Assembly: GCA_022376465.1 (NCBI GenBank) | Contig: JACDTU010000035.1 | Coordinates: 62,001 to 126,000 of the forward strand | Length of the DNA: 64,000 nucleotides | Direction of reading: 5' to 3' | Source of the DNA: Cubamyces lactineus | Lineage: Eukaryota; Basidiomycota; Agaricomycetes; Polyporales; Polyporaceae | Part shown: positions 8,984 through 19,946 of the stretch, piece after piece | Position numbering within the stretch: position 1 is the stretch's first letter | How the letters are laid out: every line of letters starts with the position of its first letter | Notes under the pieces: generated by a model | Seen by the model: only the letters and a program-made list of their open reading frames with translations | The model's database searches: none | Told to the model about the DNA's origin: nothing | Made by a program: the position numbers and the translations under genes

Positions 8984-11900
8984 TCAAGACAACTTAGCTA
9001 GAGGTCCGGGTTTGTTGGGGTAAGCAGAGTGGAAGTCTGAGACTAACTCCTGGGCATGTCCGAGCTCCGTGGCTAAGATCCACGAAGTTTCTTTGTCCGT
9101 ACCTTCGTAGCCTGCCCATTGGACTAGGTACAGGAGTTGACAACTCCGACACCGGCGGTCAATCTTGGAGTCGAGGATCTCCGAAATCTCGTACTCCGGT
9201 TCTCCGTCCACCAGGATCGGAGGTGGCGGAGTTTGGACACGGCCGGGGATGGTGTTCGGAGTTGCAGGCTCGAGTTGCAAGACATGGAAAACAGGATGTA
9301 CCGCGCGCATAGAGTCCGGTAGTCGGAGGGTGAAGGAGTGAGTTCCGACCTGCGCGATGATAGTGAACGGACCTAAGAACTTTTCGGACAACTTTTTGGA
9401 AGGACGTGTAGTCCGGATGTGCTGAGCTCGGACATAGACCTGATCTCCGACCTTGAAGTCCGGCGCCGGTAGACGGTGCTTGTCCGCCTGTACTTGGTAT
9501 CGGGCCTGGGCTTCGGAGATCTGTTGTCGGAGTTGGGTGTGGAGTTCATCGAGGTCGACAGCATAGTCGCGAGCTCGAGCGGAGGTGAGGTCCCGCTCGG
9601 GGTAGACGGAGATGGCGGGGTTGTAGCCCTTGTTCGCGAAGAACGGTGATATACCGGTAGTTGCGGACGGGGCGTTGTTGTACGCGAACTCCGCCAAGGG
9701 AAGGAGTTGGGACCAGTTGTCCTGCTGGTAGTTCGAGTAGATCCGGAGGTACTGTTCGAGGGTCTGGTTGACCTGCTCGGTTTGACCGTTGCCCTCCGGG
9801 TGGTAACCGGAGGTGAAGTGAAGGTGCATGTCGAGGGCCTTGCCGAGGGAGCGGAAGAAGTGCAAGACGAACTCCGAGCCCCGGTCGGAGGTAACGTGCG
9901 AGGGAACTCCGTGCTTGGAGAACACATGGAGTACGAACAAGTCCGCTAGCTCCGAGGCTGTAAGCGTGTCGTGGGTAGGGATGAATATACCTTGCTTAGT
10001 GAGCCTGTCGACTACCACCAGGATCGCGGTGTAGCCAGCGGAGTTCGGGAGTTGCTCGATGAGGTCCATGGAGATGGAGTTCCAGGGTCGCTCGGGGATC
10101 GGGAGTTGCTTCAAAGTACCGTAGGGGAGATGCCAGGGGACTTTAGCTCGCGCGCAGGTAGTACAGGACTTACAGTAGTCCCGGACGAAGAGTCGGAGTC
10201 CGGGCCAGGCGTAGTCCCGCAGGACCAGGGCTTGCGTCTTGTTCTGTCCCCAGTGTCCGGCAGTAGGATGATCGTGACAAGCTCGGAGTACACGAAGGCG
10301 GAGGTCGCCGGAGTTCGGGACATAGACTCGACCTGAGAGTCGGAGTAGTCCGTCTTCATCGCGGGACCATCGGGAGTTGCCTTCGGAGGCGAGCTTGAGT
10401 GCAGCAGATAGTTCGGGGTCAGGAGTCGGGGTTGCTTGAGCGGACTTGATGTCCGAGAGGAGTTGTTCAGAGTCGAGGACGGAGGAAGCTCGGAGTACGG
10501 GGGGTCAGAGGTAGGTAGCCCGGAGGGACGCGGCGAGCTGCTCCTGGGTGAAGACCGGTCGGTAGTTGTGTGGGTTGACGACGGAGTAGTCACTGCCCCC
10601 CTCTTTTGGGTAGACGTCCCAACGGCGTGTCAGTGCGTCAGGCTTCGCTCCAAGCTTATCTGGCCGGAACCGGACTACGAGATTGAACTGCGAGAGGAAC
10701 TCCGACCATCGGGCTTGGTGGCGAGTTAGTAATTTCGTAGTCGCAAAGTATACCAAGTTCTTGTGGTCCGTGACAACGTCGATCGGAGTTGCCGAACCTT
10801 CGAGGTAGTGCCGCCAGGTCTTGAAACATTCGAAGATCGTGAGGAGTTCCTTGTCATGGGTGTCGTAGTTCAACTCCGCGCCGGTCAAGGTGCGGGAGTG
10901 AAAAGCAATGGGGTGGAGTTCACCGGACTCGGTGGTAAGGGAGAGAATGCCGGCGATGGCGAAGTCCGAGGCGTCGGTCTCAACGATGAGGGGTCGGTCG
11001 GGCATCCAGTGGTGTAGTACCGGAGCTGTCGTGAACGCCTTCTTGAGAGCGTTAAACGATCTCCGACATTCCTCGGAGAAGTGCCAAGGCACGGACTTGC
11101 GGGTTAAGCGGGTCAGCGGTAGTACGATCTCGGAGTAGTTTGGAATAAACCGGCGATAGAAGTTCGCGAACCCCAGGAACGACTGTATGTTGCGGACCTT
11201 CCGGGGTTTGGGCCAATCCAAGATCGCCTTAACCTTCGACTCCGCCATGGTAAGTCCGGTGGGAGAGAGAATGTACCCGAGGTACTCAACGGAGTCGGTG
11301 TGGAACTCGCACTTGTCAGCGCGGGCATAAAGCCGGTGCTTGCGGAGTCGCCGGAGTACCTCTTTGACGTGCTTGCGGTGTTGCTCGGGGTTGTCGGAGT
11401 AGATGAGGATGTCGTCGAGGTAGACGATGACGCACACATCGAGCATGTCCGCAAAGATGTCATTGACAAACCGTTGGAAGGCAGCGGGCGCGTTAGAAAG
11501 TCCGAACGGCATGACTAACCATTCGAAGGACCCATAGCGAGTCCGAAACGCGGTCTTCCACTCATCTCCGGGAGCTATGCGGACTAGGTTGTAGGCGTGA
11601 CGGAGGTCGATTTTGGTATAGATCCGGGCCTTCCGAGGCGCGTCCAGTAAGTTCGAGACAAGAGGAAGGGGGTAGCAGTCCTTCCGGGTGATCTTATTCA
11701 AGCCCCGGTAGTCCACGCAAAGGCGAAGAGATCCGTCCTTCTTCTTGACGAAGAGGACGGGAGCTCCGCAGGGAGAGTTGGACGGACGTATGAACCCCGA
11801 TCGGAGGTTCTCGTCGATGTACTCCCGAAGCGTGTCGAGCTCGAGTTTTGAGAGGGAATAGATAGGTCCGAGTGGCGGAGTAGCCCCTTCTTCCAGATTG

Positions 11901-12700
11901 ATCTTTAGGTCGTAGGGGCAGTGCTCCGGTAGGATGTCGGCCTTGGTCTTGCTGAAGACGTCCGCAAACTCGTGGTACTCCTCCGGAACTCCGGTGAGGT
12001 CCGGGGGAGAGTCGGAGATGGACGAACTCCGCGCAGTAGCCAAGTCCGGAGTAGACAGATTCAGGGTATAACTCGTGGACCCCGGGAGTTTGCAAGCTCG
12101 AGCGAATGCAGCAGCGTTCACAAGAGAGATCCGGGGTACGGAGGTCGGAGTAGGAGAAGTCGGTAGTTCTGGAGTAGACGGAGTAGACGGAGTACGCTCA
12201 GCTGGAGCTGGCGGGGGTACCATGGTGTCAGAAACAGGACACAGCAGGGGTGCGGAACGGAATTGGATGCTGCGCTTCTTCCAGTCAATCAACGGATTGT
12301 AGGCGGAGAGCCAGCTGTATCCCAGAACGGCAGACACGGACTTGTCGAGCGGAGTAACATAGAAATCTATATTGAGGACTTCTCCAGACGGAAAATGTAC
12401 GGGCAGAGTGGTAAACAAAGTAATCAGGTGGTTAGAGGTGCCGTCAAAAAGCTGAAGACGGAGCGGGGTTACGGCGGTAGTTGGAAGTTGATACGTAGTC
12501 GCAAAATCGGAGTTGATGAAACAATGAGAGGAACCGGAGTCGATAAGGGCGCGGAACGGAGTTGGGATATGATCGGAGTACAAGTCGAGGAGGAGTGCAT
12601 GGGGGTCGGAAAGAGCGGACGCGTTGAGCCTGAGGATCTCTGTACCGGAGGAGTCAACGTGGTCCTCACGGGGTACAGAGTTCGGAGGACTGCGGACTAA
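8984..12700 (-). pseudogene. Gypsy B Pol (protease, RT, RNase H, integrase, chromodomain) with one TGA
   Basis: Read in the -1 frame from the frameshift site. Protease motif ALIDSGSSHCFIN; RT with LCVDYRGLNKIT, VMPFGLSNAPAAFQ and YLDDILIYS; RNase H with VETDASDFAIAG and TDHKNL. A TGA stop follows at 10505-10507. The same frame continues without another stop through the integrase zinc finger (HDHPTAGHW ... CKSCTTC), the DDE core (SMDLIEQLP, TSDRGSEF, GNGQTEQVNQ) and a chromodomain (YEISEILDS, YLVQWAGYEG). The TGA could come from a single C-to-T change of CGA. Otherwise full length. Confidence 0.9.
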
Positions 12701-14166
12701 TTTTTTGTCTCCTTCGGGGCTGCAGCTGGAGCAGGCGCAGCGGGAGCGGGGTTGGCCTGAGCGGCACGACCCTTAGTCACGGACGGGGTCTTCTTCGGAC
12801 AAGCACTCGTGGTGTGACCAGCTCCGCCGCAGAAGAGACAGAGATTATTGGCGAAACGGCGCTGACGCTCCTTGGGGGTGAGCTTTCCGTCCTTACCGAG
12901 CTTGTCGGCGTACGTCTTGGCCGGGGTCTTCGGAGTCTTAGGAGACTTCGACGAAGTACCGGAATTGCCGGACTTGGACAGGTTGGACGAGGAGGCCTGT
13001 CCGGAGTTGCTACCTCCGGACTTGTTGCCGGAGTTGGAGGACTTGGAGTCGGAGGCCGACTTGCTGCCGGACTTGGAAGGTCCGGCCTCGCGCGAGACCT
13101 CGGCCTTGCGCTCCCAGTAGTGGTTGTCGATCGACTGCGCGAGGTTGCGGAGGGCCACCAGGGTCCTGGGCTTGCCGACCTCGGAGATGCGGTCCTTGAG
13201 ACGGTTCGGAAGTCCGTCGTAGAACCGGTACCGGAGTGGAGCATTACCCCAGTGGACTTGAGTAGCGAGGCGGGTGAACTGAGTGATGTACTTAGCTATC
13301 CGCTGGTTGTCGCCCATCCGGAGGTTCATCAGCTCGTGCTCCGCAGCTCCAGAGGCGTCGTAGGGGCCGAAGTTCACTCGGAGTTCCTCCTGGAAGTGAT
13401 CGTAGGACATGAGGAAAATGGGGGGGTTGTCCGAGTCGCCTTTGAGGAGGTAGGGCTCGAACCACTGTAGCGCGGTGCCCTTGAGGAAGGAGATGGCGTA
13501 GGTTACCTTCTTCTCATCGGAGTCGAAGGTTCGGGGTCGGGCCTTGAAGACAAGTTCCAACTGCGTGAAAAAAGACCGGAGTTTGTTGGGGTCGGACCCA
13601 TTGAACTGGTCAGGCTCGTGGACATTGTGCCGCTCATTGTTCGAAGGTTGGGTAACGGCCGGAGTTGGAGCGGTAGTACGTTCGAGGGTACGCGCGATGA
13701 GAGAGATCGCGGTCGCTAGTTGCGACTGAACTCGGTCTTCGGAGTCGGAGGAGTCCGAGCTTGAGCTAGTGTCGTCGTCTCCCGGTCCTTGTGGGTCGTT
13801 GTCCGGAGGACCTGGCGGTCCTGGAGGACCTGGCGGACCTGGAGGACTAGGTGGACCTGGAGGCCCGCGGCTCGGACCTGAAGGCTGACCCTCGGAGAAT
13901 GGATTCCCCGGAGATGGCTCTCGGGGTACCTGCGAGGCAGTCGCGGTAGAGATGACCAACGGCTGAGGCGGGTCACCTTCGTCGTCCCCATCGGAGGACA
14001 CTTCGACGATCGTTCGAGCGAACTGCCCACGGCGGCTCGGAGTAGCTTCTTCTTGCGTCGCTGAGTCGCCTTGGCGAGCTGTCCAGCCACTCCAGTTCTC
14101 GGCGGGGTCTTCTTGCTCTAGGGCACGAGATTGAGTCTGAGTACGGACTACGGTTCGAGTGGACAT
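12697..14166 (-). CDS. Gypsy B Gag
   Basis: 489 aa. The N-terminal third is acidic/serine-rich and contains a collagen-like Gly-Pro-Pro stretch. A retrotransposon capsid domain follows (FTQLELVFKARP, ALQWFEPYLL, NFGPYDASG). A Ser/Lys/Gly-rich linker leads to one zinc knuckle, CLFCGGAGHTTSAC (C-x2-C-x4-H-x4-C). The stop TAG overlaps the frameshift signal. The start is the first ATG 32 nt inside the 5' LTR. Forms the virus-like particle and binds RNA in this family. Confidence 0.92.
   Translation of the reverse strand: MSTRTVVRTQTQSRALEQEDPAENWSGWTARQGDSATQEEATPSRRGQFARTIVEVSSDGDDEGDPPQPLVISTATASQVPREPSPGNPFSEGQPSGPSRGPPGPPSPPGPPGPPGPPGPPDNDPQGPGDDDTSSSSDSSDSEDRVQSQLATAISLIARTLERTTAPTPAVTQPSNNERHNVHEPDQFNGSDPNKLRSFFTQLELVFKARPRTFDSDEKKVTYAISFLKGTALQWFEPYLLKGDSDNPPIFLMSYDHFQEELRVNFGPYDASGAAEHELMNLRMGDNQRIAKYITQFTRLATQVHWGNAPLRYRFYDGLPNRLKDRISEVGKPRTLVALRNLAQSIDNHYWERKAEVSREAGPSKSGSKSASDSKSSNSGNKSGGSNSGQASSSNLSKSGNSGTSSKSPKTPKTPAKTYADKLGKDGKLTPKERQRRFANNLCLFCGGAGHTTSACPKKTPSVTKGRAAQANPAPAAPAPAAAPKETKN
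12700..12706 (-). promoter_or_regulatory. -1 ribosomal frameshift heptamer, Gypsy B gag/pol
   Basis: Minus strand A AAA AAT directly followed by TAG in the Gag frame. Pol is open in the -1 frame from exactly this site onward, with no stop down to 10507. Fits the X-XXY-YYZ rule. Confidence 0.75.
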
Positions 14167-14184
14167 GTTGAGTGAAACCCGGTG

Positions 14185-14195
14185 AGTTCGGAAAT
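14185..14195 (-). promoter_or_regulatory. Self-priming primer-binding site, Gypsy B
   Basis: Eleven bases, two nt inside the 5' LTR, are the exact complement of AGTTCGGAAAT at 14529-14519 in the LTR. That is the predicted mRNA 5' end, 33 nt after the TATAAATA box. No match to a tRNA 3' end (TGG...) is present. Confidence 0.7.
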
Positions 14196-14197
14196 AC

Positions 14198-14899
14198 TGT
14201 TATGACCGTGCCGTCCGGGGGTACAACTCCGGTGGTCGGGACTTGGATGGAGTTCGGGGTCGGAGTACAACTGGAGGTCGGACTAGCACTGGGGTGAGGA
14301 CTTTCGCGAAACTATTAGTAACGCACGGGTTCCGACTCGGTGTCCTCTATTTGCGGACTACGGAGTACAGACTTGACGGAACGGAGGTCGGACTTGGGAA
14401 CGGGGTTAGGTCGAAGGGGGTGGTAGGAAGGGAATGAAGGATGGTCGGACTAGGGGGTCGGGGTTGAGTGTCGGACTACGAGTTGAACCAGTATAACGAG
14501 GTTAACGAGGATAACGAGATTTCCGAACTGAGTAGCTACTACATTCCGGGGCAGTATTTATACTAAGTCAGAAACCCGATAGAAACAATAAGAGATGTAC
14601 GTGATAGGAAAGAGGAGAACGAAAGTACGGAGTAACTTGCCAAGGGTAAGATAACGCAGATAGCTCTGTAAGCAAAAGCCTCATGTAGGTAGCGCCATGA
14701 GGGGTTATCTGAGACATGTAAGTCATGGGGTCGGGGGAAGTCCAAAGTACGGAGTACAAAGTGCGGAGTACGGAGAACGGAGTCGGGGGTACGGGGTACG
14801 AAAGAGCGGAGTACGGAGGAACGGAGTACGTAACGGAGTAAGGAGCGGAGTACGGGGGTTCGGGGATCGGACTTCGGAGTTACAGCACGGAGCGTAACA
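14198..14899 (-). repeat. Gypsy B 5' LTR
   Basis: 702 bp with the same termini as 6566-7253. Contains minus-strand TATAAATA at 14562-14555 and the predicted transcription start at about 14529. Confidence 0.9.
14555..14562 (-). promoter_or_regulatory. Gypsy B LTR TATA box
   Basis: TATAAATA on the minus strand, 33 nt upstream of the self-priming 5' end AGTTCGGAAAT. The 3' LTR copy has the same arrangement. Confidence 0.65.
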
Positions 14900-14904
14900 C
14901 ACTC
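14900..14904. repeat. Target-site duplication of Gypsy B, right
   Basis: cactc, identical to 6561-6565; A sequence resumes here. Confidence 0.9.
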
Positions 14905-15300
14905 CAAGGTTATTGCTATAGCCTGAAGTGTATTGATCGCGTGCACTGGAACTTGTGTTCTTCGATAGAACTCCTTTACCGAGGATGTTTCTTCAACACT
15001 TGTTCCTGGAGTTGATCGTTCCAAGCTATCCATTTCCTGGACTCGCCCTTCCTGGAATTGGTACGCCTGTCGCTACCTCAATCCACTAAATGGCCAGAGA
15101 ATCCCTTTATTCTCCCCACTTGTAGAGCTATCCGACCTGGACTCGCTCGTCTGGAATAGGTACGACCTTTGCTACCTCGAGTTCCAATTGAATGGCCAGA
15201 GAACCTTCTTCTCTCCACTCGTTCAGGGCTATCCTTTCTTGGACTTGCTTGTCTTCTGACGTCTCCTCTACACTTGACGAAGTGGAGGATTAAAGCTTTC
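14905..15300 (-). pseudogene. Gypsy A ORF1 remnant with internal duplication
   Basis: Matches the D leader ORF1 (20769-21644), e.g. FYRRTQVPVHAINTL against FYRRTQLPVHAIDTL. A segment of roughly 105 bp covering the NSLAIQ-like region and its flank is present twice in a row (15034-15250), which disrupts the frame. The upstream end is the A primer-binding site (15294-15305, AGACTGAAAGCT on the minus strand), two nt from the LTR. Confidence 0.7.
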
Positions 15301-15307
15301 AGTCTAA

Positions 15308-15863
15308 TGTTACGCTTTCAAGCGTGACTCTTAAACTATCAAGCCTTAAGACGTCAATGAATAGAGAGCTTATATCTATTCGATTACTAGCCCTAGCTTG
15401 TCGAAGATAAGCGCGTAGTAATTTGTTCAGTGAAAGCGAGTTAACGAGCAATTCGAGTTCGTATTTCGCGGAGTTCAAATGAAAACTCGTAGATCTCAGA
15501 GTTCAACCGAAAGCTGAGGGTCGCTCTGGGGCGTCGCCTCTTATATACATGTACAGAGATTAAAAAGAGGAATATTCTAGCGTATTCAAGGACTTTCCGG
15601 TACCTCGTAGTCAGCGCTAGTTGAATCTACTACCACTGTGGCAGTGCTGCTGTGCACTGCGGGCGGCTGCGCAGAAGCAACTGTGCATCCCTATATGGTA
15701 AGTGTAGAGTAAGTGCTAGAAAGTCCTAGCTGAGACGAGAACATTCCTGGACTAAAGAACCATAGCTACAGTCCTAGAGTCCGCCATATTTGTATCGTAC
15801 AGGGAACCACAAGTCCATAACAAATCATAAAGTTCATGACCCACCAATTGTACATTTGTAACA
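15308..15863 (-). repeat. Gypsy A 5' LTR
   Basis: 556 bp. Minus-strand TATATAAG at 15547-15540 and, 32 nt on, AGCTTTCGGTTG (15515-15504), which pairs with the A primer-binding site through 11 pairs including two G-U wobbles. Right flank ggcgg (15864-15868). Confidence 0.9.
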
Positions 15864-15868
15864 GGCGG
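15864..15868. repeat. Target-site duplication of Gypsy A, right
   Basis: ggcgg, the partner of 2642-2646. Confidence 0.9.
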
Positions 15869-18800
15869 TGTGACTAGATTTCTCCAGTACAGCACCAGCA
15901 GGGAGGGGAGTGCGAGCCGGCTTGCAGTCAGCCATGTCGAAACGTTCGAGAACGGACTGGATGTAGTCTATCTGGTCGATGTTGATCGTTCGAGAACGGA
16001 CTGGATGTAGTCTATCTGGTCGATGTCGATCGTTCGAGCTTTACGATCGCGAACAATGTTCAGACCAAGAAAACGCAAGACAGGACCCAGATCCGTCATC
16101 TTGAACCGCTGCATCAAGGCCTCCTTGGTATCCTTGATATGGCCAGGCTTGTCACCCATAAGGAGTAGATCGTCGACATACAGAACGATGATCGTGACGG
16201 AATCCCCCCTATGTCGCCGATATACGTAGACTCCGGCATCAGAGTATGTCCGTATAAATCCCAGATCTAGCAAGATTTGGTGTATCTTGGCGTTCCATTG
16301 ACGAGACGCCTGCTTCAAGCCGTAGATCGCTTTCAGCAATAGACACACGAAGTTTTCCTTGCCAGGAACAACCCAGCCCTCAGGCTGTTCCATGTAGATC
16401 TCCTCCTCCAAGTCGCCGTTCAAGAACGCAGTTTTGACGTCCATCGACTCGATGTCCCAGTCCTCAAGCGCAGCATGCGCGAGGAGGTAACGAATCGACT
16501 CAAAACGCGCAACAGGCGAGAAGGTTTTGTTGTAATCCTCCCCCCAGACCTGAGTAAAACCCTTGGCCACAAGACGAGCCTTATACCGACCATCATGCTT
16601 GATGTCATACACCCAACGATTGGCGACGACTTGTCGGTTTTTTGGCCTAGGCACAAGCCGCCAGGTCTTGTTCTTGATGAGCGAGTCGTATTCTGCTTTC
16701 TCAGCTGCACGCCACTTCTCCGCGTCTGGAGATGCTATGGCTTGTCGATGAGAGTTAGGAATGCCAGGCTTATGGGTTGCGGCAGCGAGCATTGCAATGA
16801 TAGACTGTACAACTTGTTCATCGCCCTCCAAGTTTCCTTCCGCATCTGTACGAGCATCAACCTTTGCAGGTGGCTCATCACCGTACATGCTGTCCCTATA
16901 GCGCTGAGGTCTAGGAACATTTTCGCGACGAGGGCGATCACGTGCTATGCTAGGACCTCCCACTGGCTCATGACGATTCCGCTGATGGTTAGGCCGCGGT
17001 GGAGGAACAGCAGGTGGTGGATCAGGTTGTTGCGGAGGAGGGGGAGCAGGTTGCTCTGGAGGTGCAGGAAGCGCAGGAGGTGCGGCCTCCGGGAGAGGAA
17101 TAGGAAGAGGGATATCAATCTCGAAGTTTTCAGGCTCAGCATTGGAGGCATCGTCTGAAGGGACTTCTTGATCTGAGAACGGACTATCGTCTGGGGTAAC
17201 AGGACGATTGCCAGGAATCTTGCGTGCAGGAAAAGACTCTTCGTCGAAGATCACATCGCGAGATACGACGATAGAGTGGGTGGCTGGATTCCAGAATTTA
17301 TACCCCTTGGAACCCTGCTCATACCCGACAAAGATCATCTCGACAGCCTTCTTGTCGAGTTTCCCTTTGCGCTTATCCTTTTGCACGTGAACGTAGGCTT
17401 TGCAGCCAAAAACGCGGAAATAGGACACATCAGGGATGGTCCCATCCCACAGAGTGATGGGGCATCGCCATTTCAGGTGACACATAGGCTGACGATTGTA
17501 GATATGTATGGCTGCCTCGATAGCGAGTTGCCAGAAACCGTGACTAAGTCCAGCATGATGAAGCATAGACAGAGCCTTCTCAGTGATTGTACGGTTCCAG
17601 CGTTCAGCGCGTCCATTCTGCTGAGGTGAATCAGGCATGGTTTTGTGGTGCTCGATCCCTAGACTGCGGAGAAGCTCGGAGAACTTGTTTGATGTGTACT
17701 CCCCACCACGATCAGAGCGGACTCGCTTGATTTTCCTCCTGGTTTGATTCTCAGCCCAAGCCTTGAAGTCCTTGAATGCTTTGAAGGCGTCCAACTTGTA
17801 CTTTAGGAAGTAAGCACGGGCGAGACCGGAGTAATCATCAATGAAACTAGCGAAGTACTTGAATCCGCTGCCAACTGATGCAGTGCGCATTGGCCCATCA
17901 AGATCAGTGTGGGCGAGCTCAAGGGGCTCAGTCGCATGCTTTTCTGACGGCGGGAAAGGGAGTCTGTGGGATTTGCCAAAGGCACAACCCTCACACGGTT
18001 CATCATCCGCAGGATCAAGCTGATCTACACCCTTCACGTTCTTAGGCAGGTGGCGAAGAGGCTCCTTGCCTGCATGACCAAAGCAACGATGCCAGGTCTT
18101 GTAACTGCGAACATTGAGGTGGACGTGCCTGTTCAGGATAATCTCCAGAGTCAAATCATAGAGATTGCTCGCAGGATTGTACGGTGCCTCAAGGATCTTT
18201 CGGCCCTTGATGCGAATCGTCGAGCCTGAGTTGACAGCGCCTTCCGGCTGCTTGTCAAAGATCATCATCTTCCTCGCTCCTTGGAAGAGAGAATAACCAT
18301 TCTTCTCAATGGTACTGGTGGAAAATAGTCGTGCAGAGGCCTGAGGCACATAGCAGACGTTCGGAAGAGTGATAGTCCACCGTTGACCATCGACAAGAGT
18401 CTCAGCTTTGACAGTGCCTTGACCGAGTCCCTGAATAATCGAACCTTCGCCAGATGAGGCAGTATTAAAGGTCAGTGGTTTGTCAAAGGGTTCATACTCC
18501 GTGAAGTCGTCAAAGCACCAAGTGACGTGCTGAGATGCGCCAGAGTCCATCAGCCAACGAGTATACCGCACACCAGCAGCAGCTTTCGCTGCATCATAGA
18601 AAGAAGCATGCATGTTAGAGCCGGATTCAGCTACAAGTACATTGGCTGAGACGTGCGCATGGTCATGAGAATTGTCCTTTCCCTTCGTTTTATCCTTGTC
18701 CTTGTCCTTGTCCTTGTCCTTCTTCTTGCCACCATTGCCCTTACCCTTGTTGCCCTTGGGGCGAAGCTCGGGGTGCTTCTTGTAGCAAGTCGACTCGTGA

Positions 18801-19946
18801 TGGGTCTGACTGCCACAGAAGTCGCAGGGGCCGGACGGCTTGGGCTTGGTCTTGGAGATCCGGGCAGCGGATTGACCGGTCTTGCGCATGGCTTCCTCAG
18901 AGAGAGACTTCTCGAGGATGACGTCGACGGTGATCTTGTCGAGGTCCATAGTGGCCATGAGCGCAGAGATCATTGGTCAATAGGACTCCGGGACCTTGGA
19001 GAGAAGGATGAGAGCCTGGATGTTGTCTTCTAACTTCAGGCCATTGGTCGAGATCTCGCGGATACGCGTGACGATCCGACTCATCTGATCCTGAAGCGAA
19101 CGCTGGTCCGACATGCGAGACTCGCTGATGAGCGACTCGAAGAGACCCCAAACGTGCGCAGAGTTCGGTTTCCCAAACTTGTCTTTCAGCGCATCCCACA
19201 TCTCTTTGGCAGTGAGATTGGCCGGAGAGGAGGTGCCGTTGGTTGTCTTTGTCTTGAGGAGATAGTGGAAGCTAGGCCCAGTCCGCATGAAGAGCAGACC
19301 GCAAGCCTGAGCATTCTTCTTCTTATACTCCTTGCGCTCTTCAGCGTCGGTAGGTTCAGTTGTCTCCAAAGAGACTATGTACATCCCAGCAGTTCATGAA
19401 CATGAGAAGACCCTTCATCTTCGCAGCCCAGTCGGCGTACTGGCTGGCCGAAGAAAGGAGAGGGACAGATTCAGGTTTGATGTCGCCCATAGTGAGGAGA
19501 AAGAATTGGGGCGAATCGACGAGGTTCTCGGTTAAATCGAGTGTAGGAAGTGGAGATTGTGGAGGCGCGAATTGGAGAGGCGCGTCCGGAGGAAGGGGTG
19601 TGGGAGCAAGGAGAGGTGAAAGCTCGTAGACTGATTCTAGGTCTTCTTCTTCTTCTGTCGAAGAAGGAGGAAGCGGAGTAACTTGCCAAGGTTCTGGGAC
19701 TACAGCCCAGAGGTTATTGGGTGGAGGCTCTTGAAGGTTCTGGTAGCGATGAGGACAGGGGAAGCTATCGCAAGCAAAGTAGCTGTCGTCTTCTGGGTCG
19801 TAGTAACGGTCGAGGTTCTCGTCGGCGTCGAAGAAGTGGATAAGCCCAGAACAATCAAAGGCAGATGATTCCGAAGGGTTTTCGAGAGTGGCGTCGACTT
19901 CCTCCTCAGAATCTATGGCAAGGGGTTCCGCTGTGGTCAGCTCCAA
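15869..19946 (-). pseudogene. Copia C Gag-Pol (Gag, protease, integrase, RT), multiply broken
   Basis: From 19946: an acidic, proline-rich N-terminal region; then a Gag core (AKEMWDALKDKFGKPN), a zinc knuckle CDFCGSQTHHESTC, protease (WLMDSGASQHVT), GAG-pre-integrase, integrase (HTDLDGPM, VRSDRGGEYTS, SPQQNGRAERWN), a proline-rich linker, and RT (MDVKTAFLNGDLEEEIYMEQ, LYVDDLLLMG). Lesions: a frameshift near 19380, an in-frame TGA at about 18974-18979 (likely from TGG in SYWPM), and a 44-bp tandem duplication at 15943-16030 that shifts the frame before the RNase H part. The order PR-IN-RT-RH identifies Ty1/Copia. Confidence 0.9.
15943..16030. repeat. 44-bp tandem duplication in the Copia C RT region
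   Basis: The block starting CGTTCGAGAACGGACTGG at 15943 is repeated at 15987 with almost no change. 44 is not a multiple of 3, so it breaks the polyprotein frame. A recent slippage or repair event. Confidence 0.85.

Larger units (their letters stand above)
6566..14899 (-). mobile_element. Ty3/Gypsy chromovirus B, near-intact, with an antisense gene
   Basis: LTRs 6566-7253 and 14198-14899, TSD cactc on both sides. Minus-strand order: 5' LTR, self-priming site, Gag 14166-12697, Pol 12700-8984 in the -1 frame, then an antisense (plus-strand) spliced gene at 7465-8878, a purine tract and the 3' LTR. The only Pol lesion found is one TGA at 10505-10507. The family differs from A and D. The whole element, coding and non-coding, is packed with CGGAGT/CGGACT-type hexamers. 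Confidence 0.93.
2647..15863 (-). mobile_element. Ty3/Gypsy chromovirus A (deleted), carrying nested Gypsy B
   Basis: LTRs at 2647-3206 (3') and 15308-15863 (5'), TGTTAC...GTAACA on the plus strand, with matching 5-bp TSDs. Internal parts on the minus strand: ORF1 remnant 14905-15300, Gag remnant 6180-6560, an internal deletion that joins Gag straight to the RT/integrase junction, integrase plus chromodomain, and an intact accessory ORF. The purine tract GGGGGAGCTGA lies directly before the 3' LTR. It belongs to the same family as D, but its LTRs (560 and 556 bp) differ by indels, so it is older. It cannot move on its own. Confidence 0.93.
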
